A stretch of 56,905 nucleotides of DNA from Akkermansia sp. (GTDB taxonomy: Bacteria; Verrucomicrobiota; Verrucomicrobiia; Verrucomicrobiales; Akkermansiaceae): assembly GCA_017477935.1 (NCBI GenBank), contig JAFVIC010000024.1:1-56905 (forward strand), read 5' to 3'. Position numbers and translations under genes: made by a program. Under the pieces are notes generated by a model. That model was not told the DNA's origin and did no database searches. It saw only the letters and a list, made by a program, of their open reading frames with translations. Shown piece by piece: positions 46,217-55,612 of the stretch (positions are counted from its first letter, which is position 1; each line of letters starts with the position of its first letter).

Positions 46217-46252
46217 GCGCTCGATTGGAAAAAAAATTGCCGTTTCGTGCTT

Positions 46253-46282
46253 TTAGTATTGCAATTTTTGCGAAAATGTCAA
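46253..46282 (-). promoter_or_regulatory. Putative promoter of the exosortase operon
   Basis: On the minus strand TTGACA (46277-46282), 18 bases, TACTAA (46253-46258), with a leader of about 30 bases. Confidence 0.5.
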
Positions 46283-46313
46283 GAATAGTTGCGCACACAT
46301 TCCCCTTGCATAC

Positions 46314-47246
46314 ATGAAAATTATCAGCGGAACAGCACATCCACAGTTAGCCGGTGACATTGCAGCGCAGCTGGGCCTGCCCCTTTGCGATGCTACTGTT
46401 AATACCTTCCCCGACGGGGAAAGTTTCGTTCAGATCAATGAATCCATTCGCGGTGAGGATGTCTTCATTGTACAGCCCACCTGCCCGCCCACCAATCATA
46501 ACCTGATGGAGTTGCTGGTGATGGTGGATGCCGTGCGCCGCGCCAGCGCCAGCCGCATTACCGCTGTCATGCCTTTCTACGGCTATGCCCGTCAGGATCG
46601 TAAGGATAAGCCCAGAGTCCCCATTACCTCCAAGCTGGTGGCTAACCTGCTCACGGCAGCCGGTGTGAACCGCGTGCTCACTATGGATTTGCACGCCCCC
46701 CAGATTCAGGGCTTCTTTGAAATTCCCGTTGACCATCTTTACTCCCTCCCCGTGCTTATCAAGCACCTCAAAGAGAAGTATGTGAAAGATATCAACAACC
46801 TCGTTGTCGTCTCCCCCGACATCGGCGGTGTGAAGACAGCCAAGAGCTACGCCAACATCCTCGGCACCGACCTCGCCATCGTGGCCAAGCAGCGAATCTC
46901 CGCCACTGAGGTGAATGCACACGCCCTCATCGGCAATGTGACCGGTAAGGATGTGCTGCTGGTGGATGATATGACGGAGTCCGGCGGCACACTCTGCGCC
47001 GCAGCCAAGATTCTCAAAGAGCACGGTGCCGCCCGTATCTTCGCCGGTGTGTCGCACGCCGTGCTGAATGACAAGGCCCGCGCCCGCATAACCGATAGCC
47101 CGCTGGAGTGCCTGCTTGCCTCGGACTCTGTGCCCATGGCCTGCGGTTGTGAGCGTGTGGACACCGTGAGCATCGCCCCGCTTTTTGCTCAGGCGATTCT
47201 CAACATCCACAACAACGCCTCGGTTACTCATCTTTTCGAAATCTGA
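46314..47246 (+). CDS. prs: Ribose-phosphate pyrophosphokinase
   Basis: 310 residues, normal for class I PRPP synthetase. It transfers pyrophosphate from ATP to ribose 5-phosphate to make PRPP for nucleotides, His and Trp. The N-terminal FPDGESFVQINESIRG, the ATP-binding flap YGYARQDRKDKPRVPIT, DLHAPQIQGFF and the PRPP loop VDDMTESGGTL are intact. The start is placed at MKIISGTAHP. It has its own strong terminator. Confidence 0.97.
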   Translation: MKIISGTAHPQLAGDIAAQLGLPLCDATVNTFPDGESFVQINESIRGEDVFIVQPTCPPTNHNLMELLVMVDAVRRASASRITAVMPFYGYARQDRKDKPRVPITSKLVANLLTAAGVNRVLTMDLHAPQIQGFFEIPVDHLYSLPVLIKHLKEKYVKDINNLVVVSPDIGGVKTAKSYANILGTDLAIVAKQRISATEVNAHALIGNVTGKDVLLVDDMTESGGTLCAAAKILKEHGAARIFAGVSHAVLNDKARARITDSPLECLLASDSVPMACGCERVDTVSIAPLFAQAILNIHNNASVTHLFEI

Positions 47247-47267
47247 TAACCGATAGTCTGCTTTACC

Positions 47268-47314
47268 GAAGCCGCCCTGTCTCGTGCTTTTGCGAGACAG
47301 GGCGGCTTCTTTTA
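47268..47314 (+). terminator. Strong intrinsic terminator of prs
   Basis: A perfect 17-base stem (47268-47284 with 47293-47309) and an 8-base loop, followed by TTTTA. It probably also stops the convergent cytochrome transcript. Confidence 0.95.
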
Positions 47315-47367
47315 TCGAATTGTTGAACGTGCAAAAGTTTTCGGGTATTCCGACTGCGGGGCAGGGG

Positions 47368-47895
47368 CTAACGGTGGCAGCGGTCGCAGTTGGTGGGTAC
47401 GGCCCGGGTGCGGTGGCAGTCCAGACATGAGCTCATGGTATGGGCGGGCTGGCGGTCCGGGTCGGTGTGGCACTCGGCACAGGTGTGACCGGCTGCTGTG
47501 TGCTGACCGTGGTGAAAGTCTATGTAGGGTGGCAAGGGGGCTTTGCGCACCCAGCGCAGGGGTTCTGCCGTGTGGGCGGGGTGGTCGGGGTTGGCTGCGG
47601 CATGCAGGGGCAACAGGCGGGCATCGTCTGCCAGTATATGGCGGTGGCAGTCCAGGCAGGTGGCGGCGGCGGGCAGCCCGGCCCCCCGGGCGTGGTGGGC
47701 AGCGGCGTGGCAGGCTCGGCAATCCATGGCCGTGCCACCTGCCGCAGTGTGAGTGGCGTGGCTGAAGGGCAGGGGTTGCACCGGCTCGTGCGGGCGGCGG
47801 GTGCAGGCGTACAGGTAGCAGAGCCCGAGCAGCAGTGCTGCCGGTATACAAAGCCCCCACACGGTCGCCGGGGCGAGGTGTGGGGGCCTGGTCAT
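47368..47895 (-). CDS. Membrane-anchored pentaheme c-type cytochrome
   Basis: 175 residues. One N-terminal membrane helix (VWGLCIPAALLLGLCYLYA), then five CXXCH haem sites in order: CRACH, CLDCH, CAECH, CLDCH and CDRCH, with extra His residues (FSHATHT, DFHHGQHT) as likely distal ligands, as in class III cytochromes. A short pentaheme protein with one anchor resembles ActA, the first subunit of alternative complex III, but no actB or other act gene is adjacent. It faces prs and starts 30 bases after the thioredoxin-like gene, so it could be the last gene of that unit. Confidence 0.85.
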   Translation of the reverse strand: MTRPPHLAPATVWGLCIPAALLLGLCYLYACTRRPHEPVQPLPFSHATHTAAGGTAMDCRACHAAAHHARGAGLPAAATCLDCHRHILADDARLLPLHAAANPDHPAHTAEPLRWVRKAPLPPYIDFHHGQHTAAGHTCAECHTDPDRQPAHTMSSCLDCHRTRAVPTNCDRCHR

Positions 47896-47925
47896 ACTAT
47901 AATGATAATTTATGCCGGGTGTAGC

Positions 47926-49146
47926 TTATTTCTTCGTGATGGTGATGCGGCCATACGAGTCACGCTTAGCCCCCATGTTGAAGATGAAGTACACATGCGG
48001 TTTTTTCAGAGCAGCGGGAACCTTTACGGTGTAGGTGTTGTTGCTGCTCTTGTACCCGGTGGCGCCGGCGTGCATGTCCTCCGCAATGGTGGTGTCACCG
48101 TCGCAGATACGTACACCGGCGATTTTCAGCGCCTCGGTACCTTTGGTGTAGGTAAAGGTAATCTCATACGTGCCGGCTTCCTTGATGGGGTGCTGGCCTT
48201 CGAGCTCCACGGGGGTAGCGTCATCGGGAAGGATGGAGGGGCTCCAGCCTTCGATGAGGTTGAGGTTGCTTACCCACATACGCTCGGCATCTATGGCGGA
48301 TTTCCCCAGCAGGCTGTCGGGGTCGAGTTCACGCAACGTCTTAAGCATCTGCTTAAGCTCCGCTTTGCGTGCCAGACCACCGTGGCGGCGCAGCAGACCG
48401 ATAGCTATGCAGCAGGCTTGCTGTTTCTGGAAGGTGGTGAGCATCGGGTTGGCCATGAGTTTTTTCATGCGTGCCAAATCGGCTTCCCAATCCTTGGTGT
48501 CGGCGCTTTCGATAGCGGTGGCGAACAGGTTGAGGGTTGCCACTTCGTACAGGCCGCTCTCATCATTCGGGTCGAGCTGTTTAAGCTGTTTGGCGACATC
48601 GTTCGGGCGGTTTACTCCGGGCACAGCGGCAGCCTGGCCGATGAGTCGGGCTTTGTCTACGCCACTGGCACTCTCGGCCTGGGCCAGAAGCTTGGCCTGC
48701 TTGCGGGCGGCATCCATGGCTGTTTGCACCTTTTTCGCCACGGCGGCGGGGTCTTTACGCTCGGCAAAGGGTATGCAGATGTCGGTGAGACGGCGGTTGT
48801 TCTTATCGTAGAGGACAATGGCCGGGTAGACGTTCGGGAAGGAGAGATCGAGATTGCCGAATCGTTTTTTGTTCTCCTCGTGTTCCTCCTTGGTTGTGAC
48901 GTTGGGCACATCCATCCGGATGACGACGGCCTGGCCGAGTGCCTTGGTTACGGCGGGGTCGGCGAGCATGAGCTCGGCTGTCTTCTTGCTGTATTTGTCC
49001 CAGTCGCGGGCATACATGACCACGGCAATGCCGTCATCTGTCACCTTGGTTTTGGCCTCTTCGATGTTTTGAGCCGTCTGATAGGCGGTTGCAGTAAGCG
49101 GAGCCAGAGCCAGCGCGAGGGCGAGTAAGCTGTCGGTAACTTTCAT
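47926..49146 (-). CDS. Secreted thioredoxin-like protein, copy B
   Basis: 406 residues. A signal peptide (MKVTDSLLALALALAPLTATA) is followed by a thioredoxin-like N-terminal domain (VVMYARDWDKYSKKTAE, FPNVYPAIVLYDKNNR) that has no CXXC, so it is not a redox enzyme. A helical middle (about 165-310) and a beta-sandwich C-terminus (AGTYEITFTYTKGTEALKIAGVRI and following) complete it. The plan is the same as in the gene at 51781-53049. It starts 22 bases after copy B of the transglutaminase-like gene. The function is unknown; the C-terminal part may bind carbohydrate. Confidence 0.65.
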   Translation of the reverse strand: MKVTDSLLALALALAPLTATAYQTAQNIEEAKTKVTDDGIAVVMYARDWDKYSKKTAELMLADPAVTKALGQAVVIRMDVPNVTTKEEHEENKKRFGNLDLSFPNVYPAIVLYDKNNRRLTDICIPFAERKDPAAVAKKVQTAMDAARKQAKLLAQAESASGVDKARLIGQAAAVPGVNRPNDVAKQLKQLDPNDESGLYEVATLNLFATAIESADTKDWEADLARMKKLMANPMLTTFQKQQACCIAIGLLRRHGGLARKAELKQMLKTLRELDPDSLLGKSAIDAERMWVSNLNLIEGWSPSILPDDATPVELEGQHPIKEAGTYEITFTYTKGTEALKIAGVRICDGDTTIAEDMHAGATGYKSSNNTYTVKVPAALKKPHVYFIFNMGAKRDSYGRITITKK

Positions 49147-49168
49147 GATTTTGTAAATGGGTTATGGG

Positions 49169-51643
49169 TTATGCAGCCTGATTGCCGTAGATGTAGATAC
49201 CATTGAGGTGGAAGAAATCGGGGCCGCCTTCACGAACGACTCGCACATACTTGGCGACGGGCAGTTTGCCGCCCAGGTCGCTGCGCATGACACGCTGGTT
49301 ACAGGGGCCTAATTTCTCGACGTCGGTCCAGTCCTGACCGTTCTCCGATACCTGAATCTTCATATTGTTCAGGCGGTGCAAGTTACCGGGGGCGCCCACG
49401 ATGACGATACCGGTCACACTTACCTGGCGGGGCAGCTCGACGGCGATATAGGCATCTTTATCCTTGTCGGTGTGGAAGGTGCCGCCGCCGGGGCTCAGAA
49501 GCCCGGCGTGTTCGTGCGGGCGGTCCCATCGCGAGGTAGAGCTCATCCATACCAAACCGCCTTCGGAGGCAAGTTTTCCGGGGAACGGTTCAAACTTCGG
49601 CATATTGATGTCGGGGTTGGTGTGGCCCATATCTGCAATCATCTTGCCGATGGATTGGAAGGAGACGCGGTCGCGGCTCTTTTCAGCTGCCAGCACAGCG
49701 GGAGCGAGTAGCTTGATTCGTTCCTCCATGGTCAGGTCGCTGTTTTTGCTGATGCTGCCAATCATGGCCTGGGTCATGCGGCTCTGGTCTTTCTTGTCGA
49801 GCTTACCGCTGAGGGTATTGCCCCAGTTGAGGATGGCGGGACCGTATTTCTCATCACCAACCAGCAGGGAAAGTACTGCGCTGTAGTAGTTGCAGAGCTC
49901 TTCAGGTTTCTTGACATCTATACCCATGGCGGCGAGCTGTTTATCGGCCAGAGTTTCGATGTGCCAGCGGTCGGGCCCCATCGTCTTAATGCTCTGCCAG
50001 AACTTCAGGTAGGCGCTGCGCAGACGCTCGGGGGTGGCTTTCAGCGCACCGGCCAGACCGTCTACCATGCCTTTCTGCATCATTTCGAAGGCCATTTCCG
50101 GGTAGATGGGAACGAGTTGTTCACAGAGGGAGTCGTTCATCTTCTCCCAGTCTGCACCTGTGGCGGAGTCGCTCTTGTTGAGGGTTTCCATCCACTCACG
50201 CCAGATCATCCAGTTACGGGGCTGGCTCTTAACGGCCTGTTCGTAGATGGCGGTGGCAGCGGCCAGGTCGCCAGCGTTGGCTTTTATACCGGCCAGCACT
50301 CGCAGGGCGTTCGAGGCATCAGTCTGCGATTTCTGTTCATCGGAGTAGAGCTCAGTGGCCGAGTGCAGGGAAGAGTACGAGTGCACATTGCGGAACACCT
50401 GCCAGTGCAGGCCGCGCTGCCAGCTCAGTGAGTAAGCGGGGGTCCAGGTATCACCCACCAGCACGAGGAAGGCACAGTGGCCGGGCTCGCCGGCGGTCAT
50501 AGCCGGTACGCCGTTTGCCAGGGCGGCGAAAGCACCGAAGTGCGAGAGACTGCCGCACACACCACCGACGTGGAAGGTCATGGCCTCACGGTTATCACCC
50601 AGTTCGCTTTCGAAGGGGGCGTAGTAGAGCGGGCCGTGGATGGAGTCGCCGTAAATGTTGTTGAGACGGTAGGCGCAGCGCCAGCAGGAGCCGCTGTAGC
50701 GGTCGGCGGGCAGGCGCATGTTATCCTGTGCCCAGCGCAGACTGGCTACGGAGCCGTAGGGGTTATCGCCCTTGCAACCGCAAACCATTCGGCGCTGCCA
50801 CATGGGCAGGGTGTCGAATACGGTGTTCAGGCGGTCATCTTTCCAGGATTCGATGTAGAAGTTGGCGCGCTCTACGGCATCCTGCTGGTTCCAGTTCGAC
50901 TTGGCGTATTCGAGCGCCGTGGCGGTAGCGATATCGCGTACCATGGGGTCGGTTACCATGTCGGGGTTATCTTTCGAGATTTTCTTCAGGATGGAGAGTG
51001 CAATACCGGGGCGCACACACTCACCGGTGAAGGCAAACTGCCAGGCCCAGTCAGGGGAGCCGCCGATAATGCCCATGAGTTTGGCGCCACCCTTCCCGGC
51101 GGCGCTTTCGCTCAGCAGGCGAGCGCTCTTTACTTCTTTTTCCAGGCGGTCAATGTTTTTCTCAATTTTCTTGATGTCCCAGGCTATGGCCGCAGGAATC
51201 TCTGCACCTTCGGGAATGGTAGCCTTCTTGTCGGCAAGTTGTTTTTTCTGCTTCTCAAGGTCTTCGCTGAGGGTGGCGGAGCGTTCCTGCATTTCCTCCC
51301 GGCAGCGCAGTTCTGCGTCGGCAATCACCCACTGGGCAAGCAGCAGGCGGTTCTCGGGCGATTTGATGAACTCGGCTACGCTTTCCGGTGTCGGATTGGG
51401 AAGTTTTTCGGCAATGGCTGCGCCCACTTTATCGCGCACTTTCGCACAATCAGTCCATTCGGCACCCTTTACGATACCGATAGTCTTGATGGCGGGCTTG
51501 ATTTTTTTGTTGGCTTTTTTGTTGGTTTTTCCGGTCAGGCTCTCGGGCAGATAGTCCTTGAAGAGCTCGGGTTTGACGGCGTAGGTGACACCTGCTGCCA
51601 CGAGCAGTGCTAACGCCAGTTTTACTACGGTTCCTGCTTTCAT
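49169..51643 (-). CDS. Membrane-anchored transglutaminase-like/discoidin protein, copy B
   Basis: 824 residues. The N-terminal signal anchor reads MKAGTVVKLALALLVAAGVT. A coiled coil (about 115-165) is followed by a helical region and a cysteine-protease-fold core with the pair Cys near residue 361 (HVGGVCGSLSHFG) and His near 389 (GEPGHCAFLVL), as in transglutaminase-like proteins. A TPR-like helical part comes next, and a C-terminal jelly roll of the F5/8 (discoidin) type (SVTGIVIVGAPGN, IQVSENGQDWTDV, AKYVRVVREGG). It is a paralogue of the gene at 53071-55335. Peptide or glycan modification at the cell surface is a guess. Confidence 0.65.
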   Translation of the reverse strand: MKAGTVVKLALALLVAAGVTYAVKPELFKDYLPESLTGKTNKKANKKIKPAIKTIGIVKGAEWTDCAKVRDKVGAAIAEKLPNPTPESVAEFIKSPENRLLLAQWVIADAELRCREEMQERSATLSEDLEKQKKQLADKKATIPEGAEIPAAIAWDIKKIEKNIDRLEKEVKSARLLSESAAGKGGAKLMGIIGGSPDWAWQFAFTGECVRPGIALSILKKISKDNPDMVTDPMVRDIATATALEYAKSNWNQQDAVERANFYIESWKDDRLNTVFDTLPMWQRRMVCGCKGDNPYGSVASLRWAQDNMRLPADRYSGSCWRCAYRLNNIYGDSIHGPLYYAPFESELGDNREAMTFHVGGVCGSLSHFGAFAALANGVPAMTAGEPGHCAFLVLVGDTWTPAYSLSWQRGLHWQVFRNVHSYSSLHSATELYSDEQKSQTDASNALRVLAGIKANAGDLAAATAIYEQAVKSQPRNWMIWREWMETLNKSDSATGADWEKMNDSLCEQLVPIYPEMAFEMMQKGMVDGLAGALKATPERLRSAYLKFWQSIKTMGPDRWHIETLADKQLAAMGIDVKKPEELCNYYSAVLSLLVGDEKYGPAILNWGNTLSGKLDKKDQSRMTQAMIGSISKNSDLTMEERIKLLAPAVLAAEKSRDRVSFQSIGKMIADMGHTNPDINMPKFEPFPGKLASEGGLVWMSSTSRWDRPHEHAGLLSPGGGTFHTDKDKDAYIAVELPRQVSVTGIVIVGAPGNLHRLNNMKIQVSENGQDWTDVEKLGPCNQRVMRSDLGGKLPVAKYVRVVREGGPDFFHLNGIYIYGNQAA

Positions 51644-51685
51644 ATTGAATAAAAGGTTTATTCCCCTCTGAAAAGGGCTTGCCCT

Positions 51686-51715
51686 ATTCTACCATTTCAG
51701 CTTATGGTTCTGCAA
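51686..51715 (-). promoter_or_regulatory. Promoter of module B
   Basis: On the minus strand TTGCAG (51710-51715), 18 bases, TAGAAT (51686-51691), preceded by CTTTTTTTC. The same arrangement precedes module A at 55376-55405. Confidence 0.65.
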
Positions 51716-51754
51716 GAAAAAAAGAACCGCGCCGGCGAAAATTGCACGGCGCGG
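51713..51754 (-). terminator. Intrinsic terminator of module A
   Basis: On the minus strand CCGCGCCG (51747-51754) pairs with CGGCGCGG (51727-51734) and is followed by a T-rich run that also forms the upstream part of the module B promoter. Confidence 0.75.
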
Positions 51755-51780
51755 CATATTCTTATGTTGTCTGTCGTAAT

Positions 51781-53049
51781 TTACTTTTTCTCCATGCGGA
51801 TGTAGCCGCTGGCCTCCATCCACCCGTTGTTGCACTTGGCGGTGAGCCATACCTCGAGGGTGGCCCCTTCGGGGAGAGTGGGTACTTCCAGTTCAACGGT
51901 TTTAGTGTTTTTGGTTTCGGGGATGGCGGCTTTGGCCACTACCTTGCCGTTGATAGCCACGCGGTAGTTGCGGGATACCATGCTGCCGTTTTCAACCGGG
52001 TCAAGCGTGAAGGTGTAGGTGCCCGGGCCTTTATAAGAGTCCGTCACATCCACATGCCAGTCTTTTTCGAAACCGAGGGTCTGGTGCCCGCGGGTGTAGT
52101 AACCGCCCTTCACGGTGTTGAAGGTTGCGGGATCCCAGTAGTGCAGGAACTTGGTTGCACCTACAGCATACTGGCTCTCGGGGTCGAGCTTCACAATTTC
52201 ACGGAACACATCGAGCAGCGCGGTGACGTCTCGATTTTCGGGCGTGGTGGTGGAGAGTATACGCTCGCGGATGACGTAGGAGAGACCGGCCAGCCATTGC
52301 TGGCGGCGCTCGGCGCCTTTCAGTACAGGGCTGCTGAGCACAGCTCGCACATAGGCCTCTGCTTCGTCAAACTTGCGCTCTTTGCCATCAAGTTTTCCTT
52401 CTTTGCCACCCTTCAGAATACCGCAGATTTCGCCGTACATGCCCAGGTGATCCAGGCAGAATTGGGCGCGATAACCGCTCTTGTCCTCGGGGTCGTATTT
52501 GTTGATGATACCGCAGAGCTCTCGGTGGCGCATGGCGTCTTTTATCGGCAGCATGCAGAGGGCCTCTGCTGCAGCCTTAACGGCTTCTGTTCCCTGAGCG
52601 CTGCGGGCTTTTTCCGTCAATTGGGCGAATTGATCGGCCTTGGCGGCTAAGGGGGCGAGCTTTTTGACGGCACTCTCGGCGTTACCGAGCTCTTTGCCGC
52701 TCAGTTCTGCCATGTAGGAACCGTTCGGGGCCAGCAGCACCACGGCCGGCAGGTTGAAGTGCTCGATGGGTAATACCTTGTTGCGGTCGCGTTCCTGGCC
52801 GACTTTTTCGTCGAACTGGCCGAACACGTAGGTAGCTCCGTGAGCAGCACCGGCGGCCTGCCAGTCCTTCACGAACTTATCTGCGTTCGGTTGCCAGTCT
52901 GAACCGTACCATACAATCAAGGCTGGTTTCCCGGCCTGTTGGGCCTGCTCTTTTGCTGCATCTACATCGGGGTAGGTCAGCGCAGCAGCCTGCACGCACA
53001 GCGCAGCCGCAGGTAACAGCATACTTGTCAGTAGGATTTTTTTCAGCAT
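51781..53049 (-). CDS. Secreted thioredoxin-like protein, copy A
   Basis: 422 residues. A signal peptide (MLKKILLTSMLLPAAALCVQA) precedes a thioredoxin-like domain (KPALIVWYGSDWQPNADKF, FNLPAVVLLAPNGSYMAEL), again without CXXC, a helical middle and a C-terminal beta domain (GTYTFTLDPVENGSM, LEVWLTAKCNNGWMEASG). Same order of parts as 47926-49146, with weak but visible sequence similarity. It starts 21 bases after copy A of the transglutaminase-like gene, and a terminator follows. Confidence 0.65.
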   Translation of the reverse strand: MLKKILLTSMLLPAAALCVQAAALTYPDVDAAKEQAQQAGKPALIVWYGSDWQPNADKFVKDWQAAGAAHGATYVFGQFDEKVGQERDRNKVLPIEHFNLPAVVLLAPNGSYMAELSGKELGNAESAVKKLAPLAAKADQFAQLTEKARSAQGTEAVKAAAEALCMLPIKDAMRHRELCGIINKYDPEDKSGYRAQFCLDHLGMYGEICGILKGGKEGKLDGKERKFDEAEAYVRAVLSSPVLKGAERRQQWLAGLSYVIRERILSTTTPENRDVTALLDVFREIVKLDPESQYAVGATKFLHYWDPATFNTVKGGYYTRGHQTLGFEKDWHVDVTDSYKGPGTYTFTLDPVENGSMVSRNYRVAINGKVVAKAAIPETKNTKTVELEVPTLPEGATLEVWLTAKCNNGWMEASGYIRMEKK

Positions 53050-53070
53050 AGTGCGAGAAAGTGTTGGAGG

Positions 53071-55335
53071 TTATTTACCGTAGATGACGAAGTGGGAGAT
53101 ATGGGCGAAATCTTTGCCCTTGCTGTTATCGAACTCGACCTTGACCCATTTGGCACGAGTGCCTTCGGGGAGGGTGACGGCCCATTCCTTGGGTGTTTTG
53201 TCGATGCTTTCGCGGGCAACCCAGGTGGCGCCGTCTTCACTGGTGTAGACGGTGGCCGCGTTCATGCGGGCCTCATTTCCATCAACCTTGCGGATGATAC
53301 AGCCGGAGATGTAGCGATGCTCCGGCAGTTCGACCACGAAGCCGGGCTTATCTTCTTTGCCGGTGTGGCACTTGCCACCGGTGGGGGTGGTGACGGCAGC
53401 ATGCCAGCTCGGTGTGTCCCACTGACAGGTGGAAGATATGCGGAACATGGCCGCAGGCAGCGGCTTGCCCGGCACCGTGCTCTTGAGCGCGATATTGACC
53501 GGGCACTTGCCACAGACTTTCTCTGCAGCAGCGGTCAGGCTGCGGAACGCTGTCGCTGAGCGGGCCTGCTCAGCGGCGATGATGGCTTTGTCGTAGGCTT
53601 TCGACAACTTGTTGAGGCGCTCTGCCTCGGCTTTGTCATCCCCGCTGCCGCTGTTGGTTTCAGCCTGGGCAGCGGCGGTGGTGAAGGCACGACCGAAGAT
53701 TTCCTCCTGCCCCTTTTCCACATAGTTCTTGAGCGCCCACTCCAGCAGCTGACCAAACGTAGTGGCGTCAGTGGCATTCATGTGAATAGCCAGCGAGTTG
53801 CCCAGGTACTGCTCTTTCGCTTCAGCGGAGCTGAGGGTATCGGACTGCTTCTGGATGATATCCTCGCACTTCACGGCCCACGAGGAGCGAGTGCCGGAAA
53901 TCACCTTGTGGCAGAGGGTGTAGAGCTTGACTTTCTGCTCATCGCTCATGGCGGCAATTTCTTCCTTTAGGTCGGTCATCATATTGACGGCTGCAAACCC
54001 ATTGCCTTCATAGAGCGGGATGGTTTTGGCCAGATAGTCGTATGCTGCATCGGTGGTCAGCCCTTGTGCTTTCATCTGCTCACAGAGGGCCGTGCGGAAG
54101 AAGGGGTGCAGCGGAGAGAGCTCCAGCGCTTTCTGCCACATGGCAACGGCGCCCGCCGTGTCACCCGTGGCGGCCAGGGCACGTGCGCAGAAGGCATGGC
54201 GATAGGCCTTCGCTATACTTTCATCATCGGCGAAGACGGTCTCCATGAGCATGTATGAGGTCGGAGCCTGATTGCCGAAGATGCGGTTGTGCATGCCACC
54301 ATCGGGACCGCCGAACCCGCCTACCCAGTTACCGCGCTCGGGGCGCACGGCGTATGCGCAGTGGCCGGGTTGCCCCACGGTGTAGGCCGGTATACCGTGC
54401 GCCTGTGCGGCCACGCAGCCCAGGTGCGACATAGCGCCGCACACGCCGCCGTTGCGGTGGCAGGCTTCTGCCTGGCTTTGCTCGGTGTAGGGCAGGTTGT
54501 ACATGCCGCCCTGCACGCTGTCACCGAATTTGGAGGGGTCGGTATAGGTGGCAGCCCAGCATGAGGAGTAGTATTTATCCCACGGCACGTTGATGTTTTC
54601 GAGTGCCCACTCGAACGAGCGATCGTCCCAATCCTGCCAGGGATTACCGGTTACGAAACGCAGTTCCCAGGGTTTAAGGTTCTTGAAGTTCGGGTGCAGT
54701 ACGCCTCGCTCAGCATTTTTTATGAAGAATTTGTAGCGCCATACGGGGTCAAAGCGGTTTGGGTCGCGGGTGGTTTTGCGGGGGTGTGGGTCGGTTTCGC
54801 CACCGCCCCAGGCGCTGGCCAGTGCTACAGCCAGGCCTTTGTTTTTCACATCACCCTTGTCGCTTTGCCATATCCGGTAGAGCACATCGATACCCACATC
54901 CGTCTGATAGGGTACCAGGCCGCAGCCCAGGTAGAGTTCTTGCCAGGCCGCATCGAGCGCAAACCTTTCCAGGAACGACTTGTGTTCTTTGCTCGCTGCT
55001 GCAAATTGTGTCATGACGTCTGCTCCGGTTTCGCGGATGACTTCGAGCAGCATGCACATCTCAAGAACTTCTGCATTGTCGGGGCTGATGGTTTTGCCCT
55101 TCAGTGAGCTGACGATAACCTCCTGCACTTTGGCGTAATCTGCCGTGTTAATGGCATCTTTTACTTCTTTCGGAAGGTTTGATTTGGGTAGAGCTTTCTT
55201 CACTTCCTGCTTGCCGCCTTTTGCGTGCTGCGCGACAGGTATGAAATTGTTGAAGAGCTCCGGTTTCATGGCGTAGGTTGTACCGCCTGTCAAAAGCAGC
55301 GCTATCGCCAGTTTTATTACAGTTCCTGCTTTCAT
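53071..55335 (-). CDS. Membrane-anchored transglutaminase-like/discoidin protein, copy A
   Basis: 754 residues from MKAGTVIKLAIALL; the 44 codons upstream overlap the promoter. The N-terminus is nearly the same as in copy B. The cysteine-protease-fold core has Cys near residue 297 (NGGVCGAMSHLG) and His near 324 (GQPGHCAYAV). TPR-like helices follow (YRHAFCARALAATGDTAGA), then a C-terminal discoidin-like jelly roll (GFVVELPEHRYISGCII, YTSEDGATW, VKVEFDNSKG). It forms an operon with the thioredoxin-like copy A. Related secreted proteins of unknown role are common in Akkermansia-like genomes. Confidence 0.65.
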   Translation of the reverse strand: MKAGTVIKLAIALLLTGGTTYAMKPELFNNFIPVAQHAKGGKQEVKKALPKSNLPKEVKDAINTADYAKVQEVIVSSLKGKTISPDNAEVLEMCMLLEVIRETGADVMTQFAAASKEHKSFLERFALDAAWQELYLGCGLVPYQTDVGIDVLYRIWQSDKGDVKNKGLAVALASAWGGGETDPHPRKTTRDPNRFDPVWRYKFFIKNAERGVLHPNFKNLKPWELRFVTGNPWQDWDDRSFEWALENINVPWDKYYSSCWAATYTDPSKFGDSVQGGMYNLPYTEQSQAEACHRNGGVCGAMSHLGCVAAQAHGIPAYTVGQPGHCAYAVRPERGNWVGGFGGPDGGMHNRIFGNQAPTSYMLMETVFADDESIAKAYRHAFCARALAATGDTAGAVAMWQKALELSPLHPFFRTALCEQMKAQGLTTDAAYDYLAKTIPLYEGNGFAAVNMMTDLKEEIAAMSDEQKVKLYTLCHKVISGTRSSWAVKCEDIIQKQSDTLSSAEAKEQYLGNSLAIHMNATDATTFGQLLEWALKNYVEKGQEEIFGRAFTTAAAQAETNSGSGDDKAEAERLNKLSKAYDKAIIAAEQARSATAFRSLTAAAEKVCGKCPVNIALKSTVPGKPLPAAMFRISSTCQWDTPSWHAAVTTPTGGKCHTGKEDKPGFVVELPEHRYISGCIIRKVDGNEARMNAATVYTSEDGATWVARESIDKTPKEWAVTLPEGTRAKWVKVEFDNSKGKDFAHISHFVIYGK

Positions 55336-55375
55336 ATTCTTAAATGCGTCCCTTCTCCGTGGAAGGCCTTTGGAC

Positions 55376-55405
55376 TTTATACCACATCGGAGATTGATTC
55401 CGCAA
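55376..55405 (-). promoter_or_regulatory. Promoter of module A
   Basis: On the minus strand TTGCGG (55400-55405), 18 bases, TATAAA (55376-55381), preceded by CTTTTTTTC, as in module B. Confidence 0.6.
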
Positions 55406-55612
55406 GAAAAAAAGCAGAGCCAAGCGTAAAATGAGCCGGATTCAGATTTGCCGGCGATTTTGTACAAAAATCAAAGCTGTAAAATACAGGGTTACAATAT
55501 GATCGTGCTGTTGACTGCAAGCTCCGGTGAAAGAGGCTCGCCGGAACTCATATCCCGATGGAGCACAATCCGACTGCTTGCGGATGACGGCGCCCATCGG
55601 GTATGGCGGGGG

